Shown here piece by piece: positions 46,181-55,421 of a DNA stretch of 64,000 nucleotides; position 1 is the stretch's first letter, and each line of letters opens with the position of its first letter. Source of the stretch: Chaenocephalus aceratus (Eukaryota > Chordata > Actinopteri > Perciformes > Channichthyidae); NCBI GenBank assembly GCA_023974075.1, contig CM043808.1, positions 25,489,578-25,553,577 of the forward strand. The letters run 5' to 3'. The position numbers and the translations under genes are program-made. The notes beneath the pieces were generated by a model. That model was not told where the DNA came from. It was given only the letters and a program-made list of their open reading frames with translations, and searched no databases.

Positions 46181-48178
46181 GGTAGACCCCTCTCGACTGT
46201 ATTTGCCATGACACAGACAGTCTGTGGTTTGTACTTGTTTAAATTTTGTCTAGTTTCTGAACAGATATGAGGAGCTGTGAGCTTGAGTGCTAACAGCTGG
46301 GTTGTTTTTCTGGGGTTCTCATTGAAGATGACGTAACAGCTCCGCCTACACTGCGTTACTATAGATACTACCCCGGTTCCTAAACTGTCATGGAAATGCG
46401 CTATAAAGTGAGCCAGTCCTAACGAGGCCAAGCCATACCGAGCGAGGCCGTGAAGTGGAAATGCGCCATTAGTCTCTTTTGTTATGTTGTACTAAAGCCT
46501 GTTAAACGAAAGATGACCCTGTTTGCCTTTGTAAGTAATTATTGAACCCTGAGCAGGGCTGCCAACAGTCACGCATTGAGCGTGAGTCACGCAATGAACC
46601 CATATTTCACGCACTCACGCCACACTTGCCTTTCCTCACGCTAAGTTTTCGTCCAAAATAAATGTATATAAAAATAAAGTGAAGGAACAGCAAACCGAGC
46701 GGTCTACGAAATGAGAGGGTCTTCTGGCTTAGTTCAGTAAAGCTGGAACGATATTGGGAGATTTCACGGATCAATAACTCATGAACAAAACGTTATTCAG
46801 ACACAAATGACGTCTCCTAAGTACCGTGGTAAGGTTGACAACGAACTACAATCACATTCTGATCAAAAAAAGCCAATACGTGCTGTCCTCCGAGCTGGAC
46901 ACATTACATTGGTCTCTATCCGCAGCTGGAGAATAAACGAGTGCTCAGGGACCGTCTGCAAAGTGCAACTCCCAAAAAAGAGAATACAATAATATTCAAT
47001 CACTATTCTACAGCTTATGGGCTAGTTGCACAAGATGGCGTCTATCAACTTCCGGCGGTTGTAAACTTCCGGTCTACAGTAGAGTGGTAGAGGGAAGAGC
47101 GATAGATAGCGTAAGATATTATATAGGCACTATTTTACACTCGATGTCTCCAAGACCTACCGAAGGTTAACATCAGTGATGTACATCGGCTGGTACAAGC
47201 GGCAGGCTCAGCCCCGAGCAGCAAAAGAGAAAAGGGGTTCAAGATGTAGCTACATATCCAGTTACATCGACAATTATGAAGGTACGTGACAAACAAAGCT
47301 GTAGTTATTGGCTAACTTTGACAAATTGACAGTCTTGATACAGTGTAAAGCGTTTTAATGATGTACCATTACGTTTTTTTGGATAACATGAATGATATTC
47401 AATTCCCCTCAGTTTCAAACAAAGATCTACCTTCAGGGAGAGTGAGCATCAGGGCTAGCTGTTACAGGTCCATGAGAAAGCATGAAAAGCCTCACGATCT
47501 CAGAGTAGGGAGGAAAATAAAACGTGTTAATCGGTTCAAAGCCTCAATCAGGTTCATGTTCTGGGGTTTTGATGTGGCAAGAGTAGGTAACCTGTGATTT
47601 AGGATTCAAATAAGCCCAGCTAGCTGACGTGTTGCAACAGATTACATAGTGACAATACATTTGCTCACATCAACTGGTAGCTAGCTATGTGTGTGTAGCA
47701 TGAAGGGGCTACAGATTTATTTTCGTTTTGTAACCCTCTCGTGTAAAATGATAAATACATTAGCTAAACCCAAACTTAGCTTTCATCAAAGATTTTTAAT
47801 GAGAGGTTGAAAACCGTCTCTGCTTTCATGGAAACCCCAGAAACTGGTTGTGACTGTTCTTTACCGAATGGTTAGTATAATCCATGTAGGGTCCAATTAT
47901 TTGTATTGCCCAGTGTTAGGTAAGTGCGGGTTTTGTACCCTACATCTATCTTAAGCTGTTCAACGTTCTACTAACACTATTTTATGTAGTTATAATATAA
48001 GATAATACATTGAGAGAGCTGAGACAGGCTATACAAGCGTATCTGTTTTGAATGTCCTTAAATTACAGTATTCCAAACAGCAGAACTTCTGTGTATGTGA
48101 TGTGACAACCTGACATGGTTTAGCCTTTTCCCACACCTATTACTTGCCTGATCAGCCTGCTCTCAGCTTTCTCATTTG

Positions 48179-48842
48179 CAGAGTTGGGTGTAACAATATG
48201 TAATAATAATATTACTTTTGTCGGTAACGGAGTAGTGTAACGCGCTACTTTTATAATTCAGTAATCACACTACAGTTACTAACATTGCCCCGACACGCGT
48301 TAGTTCGTTACTTACTCAAATCAGTCATAATCAAACCTCAAACACCTGCAAAGAATACATGCTAAGGTGAAGCTAACGCACAGCTATTTGTTGTTTGTTT
48401 ATATCACGTAGTCTGTTCTTCTTCTCTGTTTTCCGGTTGTTGCCTGTTTTGAATGACGAATACACACTACCGCCGCCTGCTGGTAAGGAAAGTTATTGCC
48501 ACTCACGCATGCGCAGTTCGTACATGCTCGGCTGAAGTCTTTGCGGTGTCTGATTCCAGTGCAACACATGGCCAACACGCAGGAGATACAGATAGCAGGA
48601 GACAGAGGACAGCCATGGTCAGATAGGAAAACATTCAGGATCTGGATCAGTCTTATGTCAGTCAGTCAATGGAAACTGAACTAAAGAGAACATTTGAAAC
48701 TTTAGCAGTCTGCGTGATCTGCCTGCAGGGAGGGGCGGGCCGGCCCTGCGAGTAAAGTAACGAGTAAAGTAACGAGTAAAGTAACTTTTTTTTAAAGTAA
48801 TATGTAATATATTACTTTTTTTTAGTAACGACCCCATCTCTG
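48179..48842. mobile_element. hAT MITE, 664 bp
   Basis: The termini cagagttggg and, inverted, ccccatctctg are flanked by a perfect 8-bp duplication ctcatttg (48171-48178 and 48843-48850). Includes tandem cgagtaaagtaa units near 48755-48785. Confidence 0.92.
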
Positions 48843-49101
48843 CTCATTTGTCTGTGTTGTGTTGAAGCAGTGTCCTAAATGTAAAATGACTGACATTTTG
48901 TTTTAAGGACTGTTCACCTGTGGAGATTGCAGTGGCAAAGTGTTCCTGTGTAGCTGGAACAGCACTCTGCAACCACAATGTTGCACTGCTGTTCCAGACC
49001 GCACACTACTCCACACTCAACCTGGCTGCTGTACCCCCTGTCCTCAGCTGCACTGAAACAGAGCAGCGATGGCACAAGCCAAGAAGAACCATGGTAAGTA
49101 C

Positions 49102-49618
49102 TGTAAGGGAAACTTCTGTGTAGCAATGCAGTGGGAGTCACCGACTCAGGAAGGAGACACGGTGGAGCAGGAGCTTTGATGTCAAACACTGGAGGTTTAT
49201 TTGGAGTTACGGCCGGATAATTCACATCACAAGTCACAGCAGTCACGGTCTGACTGCACGGGTGGTTGCCACGTCAATTCTGGAGAACCTCTCTCTCGTT
49301 AGCCCATTTAACTGGTTTCACAGAGAGTAATCAACATATTTTGATAAGATAGTTTAACCAGTTGGGGACACTGAGTCACTTGCGTCCGTCACTTATGGCC
49401 TCGAAGATGTCATACCTTGGAGTCCACAAACAACAAAGAAGGAAGTGTCCCAGTGCACCCACTACAACAGACCATCTGTGACCTAGTGTTGACCGGTCAC
49501 AGAATGGGAACAATAACATTATGGCTGAAGCAGCCTATGTCCTTAAAGGAGATAAACAGACGTCAGGGTTGGTCCTGTACGTCATATCTAGGAGTCTAGG
49601 TCAATAATTTCCCTAACA
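49102..49618. mobile_element. Solo LTR, 517 bp
   Basis: Begins tgtaagggaaa and ends tttccctaaca (TG...CA with matching inverted ends), flanked by a 5-bp duplication agtac (49097-49101 and 49619-49623). It sits 8 nt after a splice donor, inside an intron of the SWIM-protein remnant. No internal retroviral sequence remains. Orientation is undetermined. Confidence 0.85.
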
Positions 49619-49931
49619 AGTACAGTATGTGTTCACAACCAATCCACAGTTTAATGAGTATTTCCTTTGTGCCAAGAGCTGATTTAGTATGTTGCATCAA
49701 CGACCTTTTCAATTAATTTGACAATTCGTTTGTGTAATTACTAGGGTGTGAAACCAGACAGAGTGAGTGACATGGTGTTCACTTCCACTAAGCCAAAGCT
49801 GTTTACAGTTGCTGACGGTGTAAGGTAATATATATTGTCCTAAGTAATTTTATGTAGCCTGCTACAACTTTGTGATTGTTTTCTGAGTGTAAAATTGTTC
49901 TTAAAGTCCTAATTATCATATAAACATGTTA

Positions 49932-50031
49932 CAAGGCCGTGCGGGGGGAGCTGCCAGACCCAGATGTCCTCAAAGTCAGAGAGGCATACAAGGACTTCTC
50001 AGCAGACATCGCACCACGAAAAAAAAACTAA
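49932..50031 (+). pseudogene. Continuation exon of the SWIM-type protein, decayed
   Basis: YKAVRGELPDP, then REAYKDFSADIAP, continues the conserved order after exon D, but no AG acceptor precedes it and a stop follows RKKN at 50029-50031. No YqaJ nuclease motif is found downstream. Confidence 0.5.
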
Positions 50032-50486
50032 TGGCTCACTACTCAACTCAACGACTAACACTCTTTTAGAGGATATGTTGGAAATGCACACATGATATAT
50101 ATTTTTTGCATCTACTTTCTGGATATTGTTCATCTGTTATATAAACTAGAATTACTTAAATATGCAGAGACTAATAATTGAAATGTTTTAATATGTATTT
50201 TTCCCCCCGATATAACATCAACCTATGTTTTGTAAAAGTTTATTAAATTAATCTGTAAAATGTTATCATATTGTGGATTTATTAAATTATGTATTTTCCT
50301 TTGTCATTTATGTGTGCGTTTGTTTTGAGGATATAATTCATTAGTACCTAAACATAGTATGGTATAACTGCTTTTTGTAATGAAATTCACAATTGGTTTG
50401 GGAGCAAGAAATCTTTTAATCGTTGTTGCCCAGGCTTGCCGAAATGAATGGAAACTTATCTCCCTATTATAACATTGTGTAACTTG

Positions 50487-50831
50487 TGTCACGCCCTGGC
50501 TCAAGGACGGACAAAGGAAGGAGACCACACATGATTCATCCAATTGAAGTGCATTTATTTAAAGAAACTAAATTAACTATGAAGTCAGTTAATCAGTAAT
50601 GTGTGTAGTGTGAACATGCATCAGTATATAACGAAAGAACAAACCAACCAACCAACCAACCAACCAACCAAGGTCCAGTAGAGCCTAGCAACCCAAGAGG
50701 AGAGAAAGACTGACTGCTCAGGCACCCATACTTGTAGCTGAGCAGTCAACCCAAATCAGGTGTCAGCAATCTCTCCTGATTTGGGGAGTGGCTAACCAGG
50801 GACCTGAGTCTAAGGCCTAGGGGCCGTCACA
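50487..50831 (-). repeat. 3' LTR of the ZnF-carrying element
   Basis: 345 bp, TG...CA, ending ggggccgtcaca. Includes six ccaa units near 50647. Confidence 0.9.
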
Positions 50832-50845
50832 CCTCCCCCCTTAAG
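50832..50845 (-). promoter_or_regulatory. Polypurine tract
   Basis: Minus strand cttaaggggggagg immediately precedes the 3' LTR, the expected plus-strand primer site for reverse transcription. Confidence 0.8.
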
Positions 50846-51160
50846 AATGAGGTAGCACCTCAGATCCTGAAACAAAAACAAGATTAGACACAACATTTTC
50901 TTCCAATTCATAAATCTGAGTAACACGTCTCAAAGCACACACAAACTGCATTATAAGCCTATCAAAAGTGATACTAGGCAAAGAAGGAACAATGACCAAA
51001 AAGTACCTGAGGTGACTACCGAAATTTGCACAAAACCCGCAATCATTACAGCCTAACCCCAGGAAAAGCCACTACTGCTGCTTAGTGGACGAAACAGGGA
51101 ATGCCTGTACGGCCAACACTTCAAGAAGAATGGGACGAAGCTCCCCTTGCCTGCCCCATC

Positions 51161-51640
51161 TTACCCAAAGAGGTTACTGTAGCTCTCTTTCACATACTTC
51201 CGTGTGTTACAAATGTTGCACTCTGACCTTCTAGCCCAATTGACATTGCCACATGTTTTGCACTTCCAATCATATACACTGAAGAGACCCCTGCTCTTCC
51301 CAGCCGGAGTTTTCCAACTATCTGTTCCTCCAGCTTTCATCATCTGTGCCCTCATGGGTTTCTTCCTGCCACATCTGTAACAACTGCTTCTTCTAGCAAA
51401 GTTCATCATTCCACACTTATCCGGACAAAACCAGTCCTCGCCTCTAACTTGAAAACTCTTTCCTGCAATGTTTATTTTGTTACCCCTGAATGGCTTTGCA
51501 TGATCTGGCCAAACACGACCACCTGCCAGGTCATTTCCCAAAATGATGTCCACTCCAGTCACGGGCAACTCTGGACGAACACCAACCTCCACTTCTCTCT
51601 GGATCAAATCACAGGACAGAAACAGTTTATGCTCAGGCAC
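51161..51640 (-). CDS. Protease C-terminus fused to ZRANB2-like double RanBP2 zinc finger
   Basis: 159-codon frame. Residues 1-50 continue the retroviral-type protease/spacer (LPVTGVDIILGNDLAGG). From about residue 61 the sequence becomes a two-finger module. Finger 1 is W70 to C90: W-x-C-x3-C-x3-N-x6-C-x2-C, with CGMMNFARRSSCYRCGR. Linker: MMKAGGTD, KSRGLFS. Finger 2 is W125 to C144: DWKCKTCGNVNWARRSEC. Order, spacing and linker closely match the N-terminus of vertebrate ZRANB2, a nuclear splicing factor whose fingers bind GGU-containing RNA. The Asp, Trp and paired Arg used for RNA contact in finger 2 are present. Finger 1 has one residue fewer between its first two cysteines. The frame ends YSNLFG just before the 3' UTR and polypurine tract. 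The frame relation to gag-pro is a shift near 51640. Confidence 0.8.
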   Translation of the reverse strand: MPEHKLFLSCDLIQREVEVGVRPELPVTGVDIILGNDLAGGRVWPDHAKPFRGNKINIAGKSFQVRGEDWFCPDKCGMMNFARRSSCYRCGRKKPMRAQMMKAGGTDSWKTPAGKSRGLFSVYDWKCKTCGNVNWARRSECNICNTRKYVKESYSNLFG

Positions 51641-53001
51641 AGAAATGGATTGCAGACCAATCCCTCGAACTGGAACACAGCGCCCGTGTCTGAATCTGGA
51701 GAAAAAGGCAAAATGGCCTCCCTCACCAAAGTATTCAAAGCGCCTGAGTCCCTCAAAATCCTGACTTGAACTTTCTTGTCACTCCCACCTAGGGTTACGA
51801 AACCGTCAGACATAAACGAAGCATAACCGGACTCAACCTCTGAGATATCAATTGCCTTACCCTGCATTTGCAATGGAGCCAAGACTTCTGTTTCACCAAC
51901 TCTGGGATTATGAACAGTTGTAGCCAAACCAACTGACTTCACACGAAAATTGTTTCTTTTCCCCTCTAGCAAAGGACATTCTTTTTTCCAATGACCCTGT
52001 TGATGGCAATAATTACACACATTTGCATTGCTTGTGCCATTAGGATGCTGTGCAAACTTTGGGGACAAAGATCCTGCTCTCTGAGATTCATTCCTTTCAT
52101 AACGCTCACCAAAGATGCGCCTGTGCGTCAACACATACTCATCAGCCAGTACTGCTGCCTCCCTAGGACATGTGACTTTATGTTCATTAATATAGGTTGC
52201 AATGTTCTCAGGGACCGACTGTTTCAACTGCTCCAGAATGATTAAATCACATAACTGATCCAATGTTTTTACCCCAGAAGCAGAGTACCAGCGCTTGAAA
52301 TGCAAGATCAAATCCCGTGTAAATTCCACATGTGTTTTGTTACCACTCTTTCGCCAGTCTCTAAAACGTTGGCGGTACGCTTCAGGCACCAACTCATAAG
52401 CCTTCAAAACAGACGATTTCACCGTATCATAATCTTTACAGGCATCAGAAGATAAAGCGGAGTAGGCTTCTTGTGCTTTACCTGTAAACACACACTGCAA
52501 CATTAAAGTTCTGTCCTCATCAGGCCAGCCCCTTGAATCAGCAACACGCTCAAACAGACAAAAAAAAGTGTCTATATCACTTTCATTAAACTTTGGCAAC
52601 AACAGTAAATTACTTGCAACATCAAAGCGTGAACTTACAAGTTCCTCATTCAATGCCGATGCATACATTTTACCTGCCCTAATCCAAGCCAATTTTTGCA
52701 GTTCCAAATCCAGTTTCATTTCTTCTAACCTCAAAATCAACAATTCTTTCTGTTGTTCAAATGTCAAGCCAGACACATAATTAGTGACCATGCTCTTACC
52801 TCCCCTGTCCATCAGTACCGCACAGTCTAGCAAATGAGCCTTTATAACACTTTTCAGGGTTTCCTTTGTTTGCTTGGAATCAAAATCAACAGAGTAATAA
52901 TGAGCAATCTTCACCAACTGCTCCTTTGTACATTGCTCCAACAACTCAGCCGAGGGACACTGAACAAAATCTTCCACAATGTTAGCCATATCAAACCACA
53001 A
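51604..53001 (-). CDS. Gag-protease polyprotein of the LTR element
   Basis: 465-codon open frame; the likely start is the second Met (52989, MANIVEDF). A coiled N-terminus is followed by a SCAN-like capsid C-terminal region at about residues 200-295 (YRQRFRDW, LDQLCDLIILEQL, EAAVLADEYVLTHR), a zinc knuckle C329-x2-C332-x4-H337-x4-C342, and a protease with DSG at 418-420 in place of the common DTG. The protease continues in the other frame at 51640. Being open over 1.4 kb suggests a young or recently constrained copy. Confidence 0.85.
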   Translation of the reverse strand: MWFDMANIVEDFVQCPSAELLEQCTKEQLVKIAHYYSVDFDSKQTKETLKSVIKAHLLDCAVLMDRGGKSMVTNYVSGLTFEQQKELLILRLEEMKLDLELQKLAWIRAGKMYASALNEELVSSRFDVASNLLLLPKFNESDIDTFFCLFERVADSRGWPDEDRTLMLQCVFTGKAQEAYSALSSDACKDYDTVKSSVLKAYELVPEAYRQRFRDWRKSGNKTHVEFTRDLILHFKRWYSASGVKTLDQLCDLIILEQLKQSVPENIATYINEHKVTCPREAAVLADEYVLTHRRIFGERYERNESQRAGSLSPKFAQHPNGTSNANVCNYCHQQGHWKKECPLLEGKRNNFRVKSVGLATTVHNPRVGETEVLAPLQMQGKAIDISEVESGYASFMSDGFVTLGGSDKKVQVRILRDSGALNTLVREAILPFSPDSDTGAVFQFEGLVCNPFLCLSINCFCPVI

Positions 53002-53513
53002 AAATCTAGCAACCTAGATAACCACATTGAGGTAACATACACCAAACATTTACACTATGCAACTAGTGGCAACAACAACTGGTGACTCCCCATGCTCAAC
53101 TAACTCATTAGAGTATGTCCCTTATCTGACTAAACTCGTACCTAGTCTTCGTACAGATACTTGTGGCGGGTATTTATTCACTGAAACCCAGTGGCACTGG
53201 AAAGCAACTGTATACACAGCGACCCCACAAGAAACCATGGACGTGATCCCGAGACAACTGCTCTAGCCTCTTTCTCCGTCACACTAAACCCAACCCCCGA
53301 CAACAGACTATTAGAACCTGCTGCTTGGCCTCACAGAGGAGAACACCAGTCACATGCCACACCAAACATTTAGCATATTTACCTCAAAGAAAACTGGCCC
53401 AAACTAGATTATAATAAAGCTCTCCAAAACAACTACATCCATGTGTGATACTCCAACCTAAATTAGTACAGAAAATTCATACCGACAAAATGTATGTCAA
53501 AATTTGACTTTTG

Positions 53514-53531
53514 ACTTTAGACAAGACCCCA
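53514..53531 (-). promoter_or_regulatory. Primer-binding site candidate
   Basis: Minus strand tggggtcttgtctaaagt begins directly after the 5' LTR and starts with TGG, as expected for complementarity to a tRNA 3' CCA end. The tRNA is not identified. Confidence 0.55.
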
Positions 53532-53896
53532 TGTCACACCCTGGCTCAAGGACGGACAAAGGAAGGAGACCACACATGATTCATCCAATTGAAGTGCATT
53601 TATTTAAAGAAACTAAATTAACTATGAAGTCAGTTAATCAGTAATGTGTGTAGTGTGAACATGCATCAGTATATAACGAAAGAACAAACAAACCAACCAA
53701 CCAACCAACCACCCAACCAACCAACCAACCAACCAAGGTCCAGTAGAGCCTAGCAACCCAAGAGGAGAGAAAGACTGACTGCTCAGGCACCCATACTTGT
53801 AGCTGAGCAGTCAACCCAAATCAGGTGTCAGCAATCTCTCCTGATTTGGGGAGTGGCTAACCAGGGACCTGAGTCTCAGGCCTAGGGGCCGTCACA
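53532..53896 (-). repeat. 5' LTR of the ZnF-carrying element
   Basis: 365 bp, near-identical to 50487-50831. The extra length comes from more ccaa units (about 53695-53735). Confidence 0.9.
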
Positions 53897-53900
53897 CTTG

Positions 53901-54252
53901 CTGCTGTTAAATACCGTCAAACTATGTGCAATATGTGCTTTATGTGCAATATATACTTTATATACATATGACATCTTTAATAACTGTAATATATACCTGG
54001 CTGCTAAATCCTAAGAACTGCTCCAGGATTTGATCTGTATTTTTGAAAATTATGTAACTTTTTATCTTTTTTTTAGCATATTGTTTATTATATTATAACT
54101 TAGTACTTTTTGAGCATATTATTTATTATATTATAACTTAGTACTTTTTAACGCATGTAAGATATTCAGCACTAAGCTGTCTGTGGCTCTTTCCTGCTTC
54201 AACGCTGCAAATGTCCCCTCTGTGGGACTAATAAAGGTATTCTGATTCTGAT
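53901..54252 (+). repeat. LINE 3' tail ending in attctgattctgat
   Basis: Ends ctgtgggactaataaaggta followed by ttctgattctgat, characteristic of a fish Rex/CR1-like LINE 3' terminus. It contains a duplicated ttattatattataacttagt block. It ends exactly where the THAP-like frame begins, so it truncates that gene. Confidence 0.6.
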
Positions 54253-54335
54253 AACGGGACGAATTTGTACAAAGGGGCACACAGCAATCTAGTGCCGACT
54301 TTCTTACACGCTGGAAGGCCAATCGCTTGCAAATC
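54253..54335 (-). pseudogene. THAP-domain N-terminal fragment
   Basis: The minus-strand frame reads VRKSALDCCVPLCTNSSR. This matches the first cysteine pair and flank of a THAP (C2CH) DNA-binding domain. The rest is replaced by a LINE tail at 54252. Its position, converging on the SWIM-type gene within the same terminal repeats, fits a two-gene transposon. Confidence 0.5.
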
Positions 54336-54654
54336 CGCTCATTCTTGCTCTCGGTGTGACATAACAAACTGTCAAAACTCTGTACTCAAACCGGAAGTAC
54401 TCAGCCGCCGGAAGTTGATAGACGCCATCTTGTGCACAGAGCCTATTACTACTAAACTCACTACACACATCAAGTCCCCTGGCTGTGTGTGTTCTTATTA
54501 TACATCCATGGCTGTGTGTCAGACTACAGCAGAGAGTTTGGAAGAATATGCTTTTGAATAATTCTGGGGAATATTTATAATGTAAAATCTTCAATAAATA
54601 TGACATCATCTTCAATAACTTTACTATTATGCAGTATATTTCTACCAAACTCAC

Positions 54655-54870
54655 TATTTGCATTGTTGTTGTTAGCATCTGGTTAGCTAGCTGCGCTAAC
54701 GGATATTAGAAGCTGTTTCTCAAACAAGGAGACGGAGAGCTCTGTCCTGTCAGACTGAGAGAGTTAACTACAGCTCAGTGAGGTAAGGGACTCTTTTTAG
54801 ATAGTTAACTTTAGTCTAGTTATCGCAGTGGGTCTCAAACGGTTTGGTCACCATTTATGAGAATAAATGA
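54655..54870. repeat. Fragment related to the hAT element at 23500-25195
   Basis: The blocks gttgttgttagcatctggt, gctagctgcgctaacggata and ggtttggtcaccatttatg also occur at about 23910-24105 in the same order. Confidence 0.8.
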
Positions 54871-55389
54871 AAAACAGTTATGAAATACTATAGGCCTATG
54901 ACAGTAAAACAAGAATACCCCCCCCCCCCCACTTATAAAATAGCACTTTACCTCTGCTTACACCTATATGCCATTTGATATGCTGTGAGCTGATTATCGA
55001 GCCTTCATTGTAAGAGTCGCGGGTACACTGTGTATGTGCGTATTCCACTGTAGCGCCCGGTACATTAATGGGAAACCCTAGTTTGTACATGTTCAATACA
55101 TTTGTAACACTGTACACATGAACGTTTCTTTTTTCGTGTCACCAAAAAAAAATCTCACTCCAAGCTGAACTCAAATGTTGGCAGCCCTGCCCTGAGAGCA
55201 GGAGACACTGAAAAGAGTCAAGGGAAGCTTATAAAAGTTAACAGCATTTAATTACACAAAAGATGCGGTGATGTACAAATTAAATTTGCGAGTGGAGGAG
55301 CTCTCCCCATGCGTCCGGTCAGCCGAGGTCAGGGAGAAAAAGAGGTTGATTCTTGGCTTGCTTTTCCTGTTGTCATCTGAGGTCTTCTC

Positions 55390-55421
55390 TGAAGAAACAC
55401 ACTCCTCAATGTCAATTTCGG
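55390..55421 (-). repeat. Residual 3' LTR end (32 bp)
   Basis: The sequence tgaagaaacacactcctcaa and the following 12 bases match the inner end of the 5' LTR at 59529-59560 with one substitution. Confidence 0.85.

Larger units (their letters stand above)
44883..46468. mobile_element. PIF/Harbinger-like element, TTA target duplication
   Basis: The termini tggcgcatttccact and, inverted, agtggaaatgcgcca are flanked by TTA on both sides (44880-44882 and 46469-46471), the 3-bp duplication typical of PIF/Harbinger. No transposase. The interior contains an inverted pair (gtcagtacaggaagtgacga and, inverted, tcgtcacttcctgtcc), a tandem 31-bp array, and an internal direct duplication (ttattttgtatttgcgtgca at about 45818 and 45970). 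Confidence 0.85.
47140..49824 (+). pseudogene. SWIM zinc-finger protein exons (YqaJ-element associated)
   Basis: Four consecutive exons read in one frame across proper splice sites. Exon A runs to 47281 (SRCSYISSYIDNYE, donor gtacgt). Exon B is 47413-47504 (KDLPSGRVSIRASCYRSMRK). Exon C is 48908-49093 (CSCVAGTALCNHNVALLFQT, donor gtaagt). Exon D is 49745-49824 (VKPDRVSDMVFTSTKPK). The CxC-x6-CxH pattern is a SWIM zinc finger, a DNA or protein-binding module. In fish genomes this block commonly precedes a YqaJ nuclease domain. Intron B-C holds a hAT MITE and intron C-D a solo LTR. The nuclease itself is missing, so I call it a pseudogene. Confidence 0.65.
50487..53896 (-). mobile_element. Non-autonomous LTR retroelement: SCAN-like gag, protease, ZRANB2-like zinc fingers
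   Basis: Complete LTR element with paired LTRs (50487-50831 and 53532-53896), target duplication cttg (50483-50486 and 53897-53900), a polypurine tract (minus-strand aaggggggagg beside the left LTR) and a PBS-like tggggtcttgtc inside the right LTR. Minus-strand order: gag with a SCAN-like capsid region and CCHC knuckle, partial aspartic protease, then two RanBP2-type zinc fingers and a stop. Reverse transcriptase, RNase H and integrase are absent, so it depended on another element. The gag type recalls the Gmr1-like Ty3/gypsy group. The LTRs look nearly identical apart from a ccaa-repeat length difference and a few substitutions, suggesting recent insertion. Confidence 0.85.
46554..55189. mobile_element. 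Composite DNA transposon with YqaJ/SWIM-type and THAP-like coding remnants
   Basis: The termini cagggctgccaaca and, inverted, tgttggcagccctg are flanked by the same 7 bases ccctgag (46547-46553 and 55190-55196). An inner inverted repeat of about 45 bp (gatggcgtctatcaacttcc at about 47034; ggaagttgatagacgccatc at about 54411) shows the two halves belong together. Plus-strand exons encode a SWIM zinc-finger protein. A minus-strand fragment at the right end resembles the start of a THAP domain. Subtracting the nested LTR element, solo LTR, hAT MITE and LINE tail leaves about 3.7 kb. The coding content suggests an ISL2EU-type element, which is uncertain because the long flanking repeat looks hAT-like. 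Confidence 0.6.

Noticed and set aside
51449..51769. Plus-strand frame across the zinc-finger region
   Set aside because: Shadow of the minus-strand gag-protease-finger reading; it has no motif of its own.
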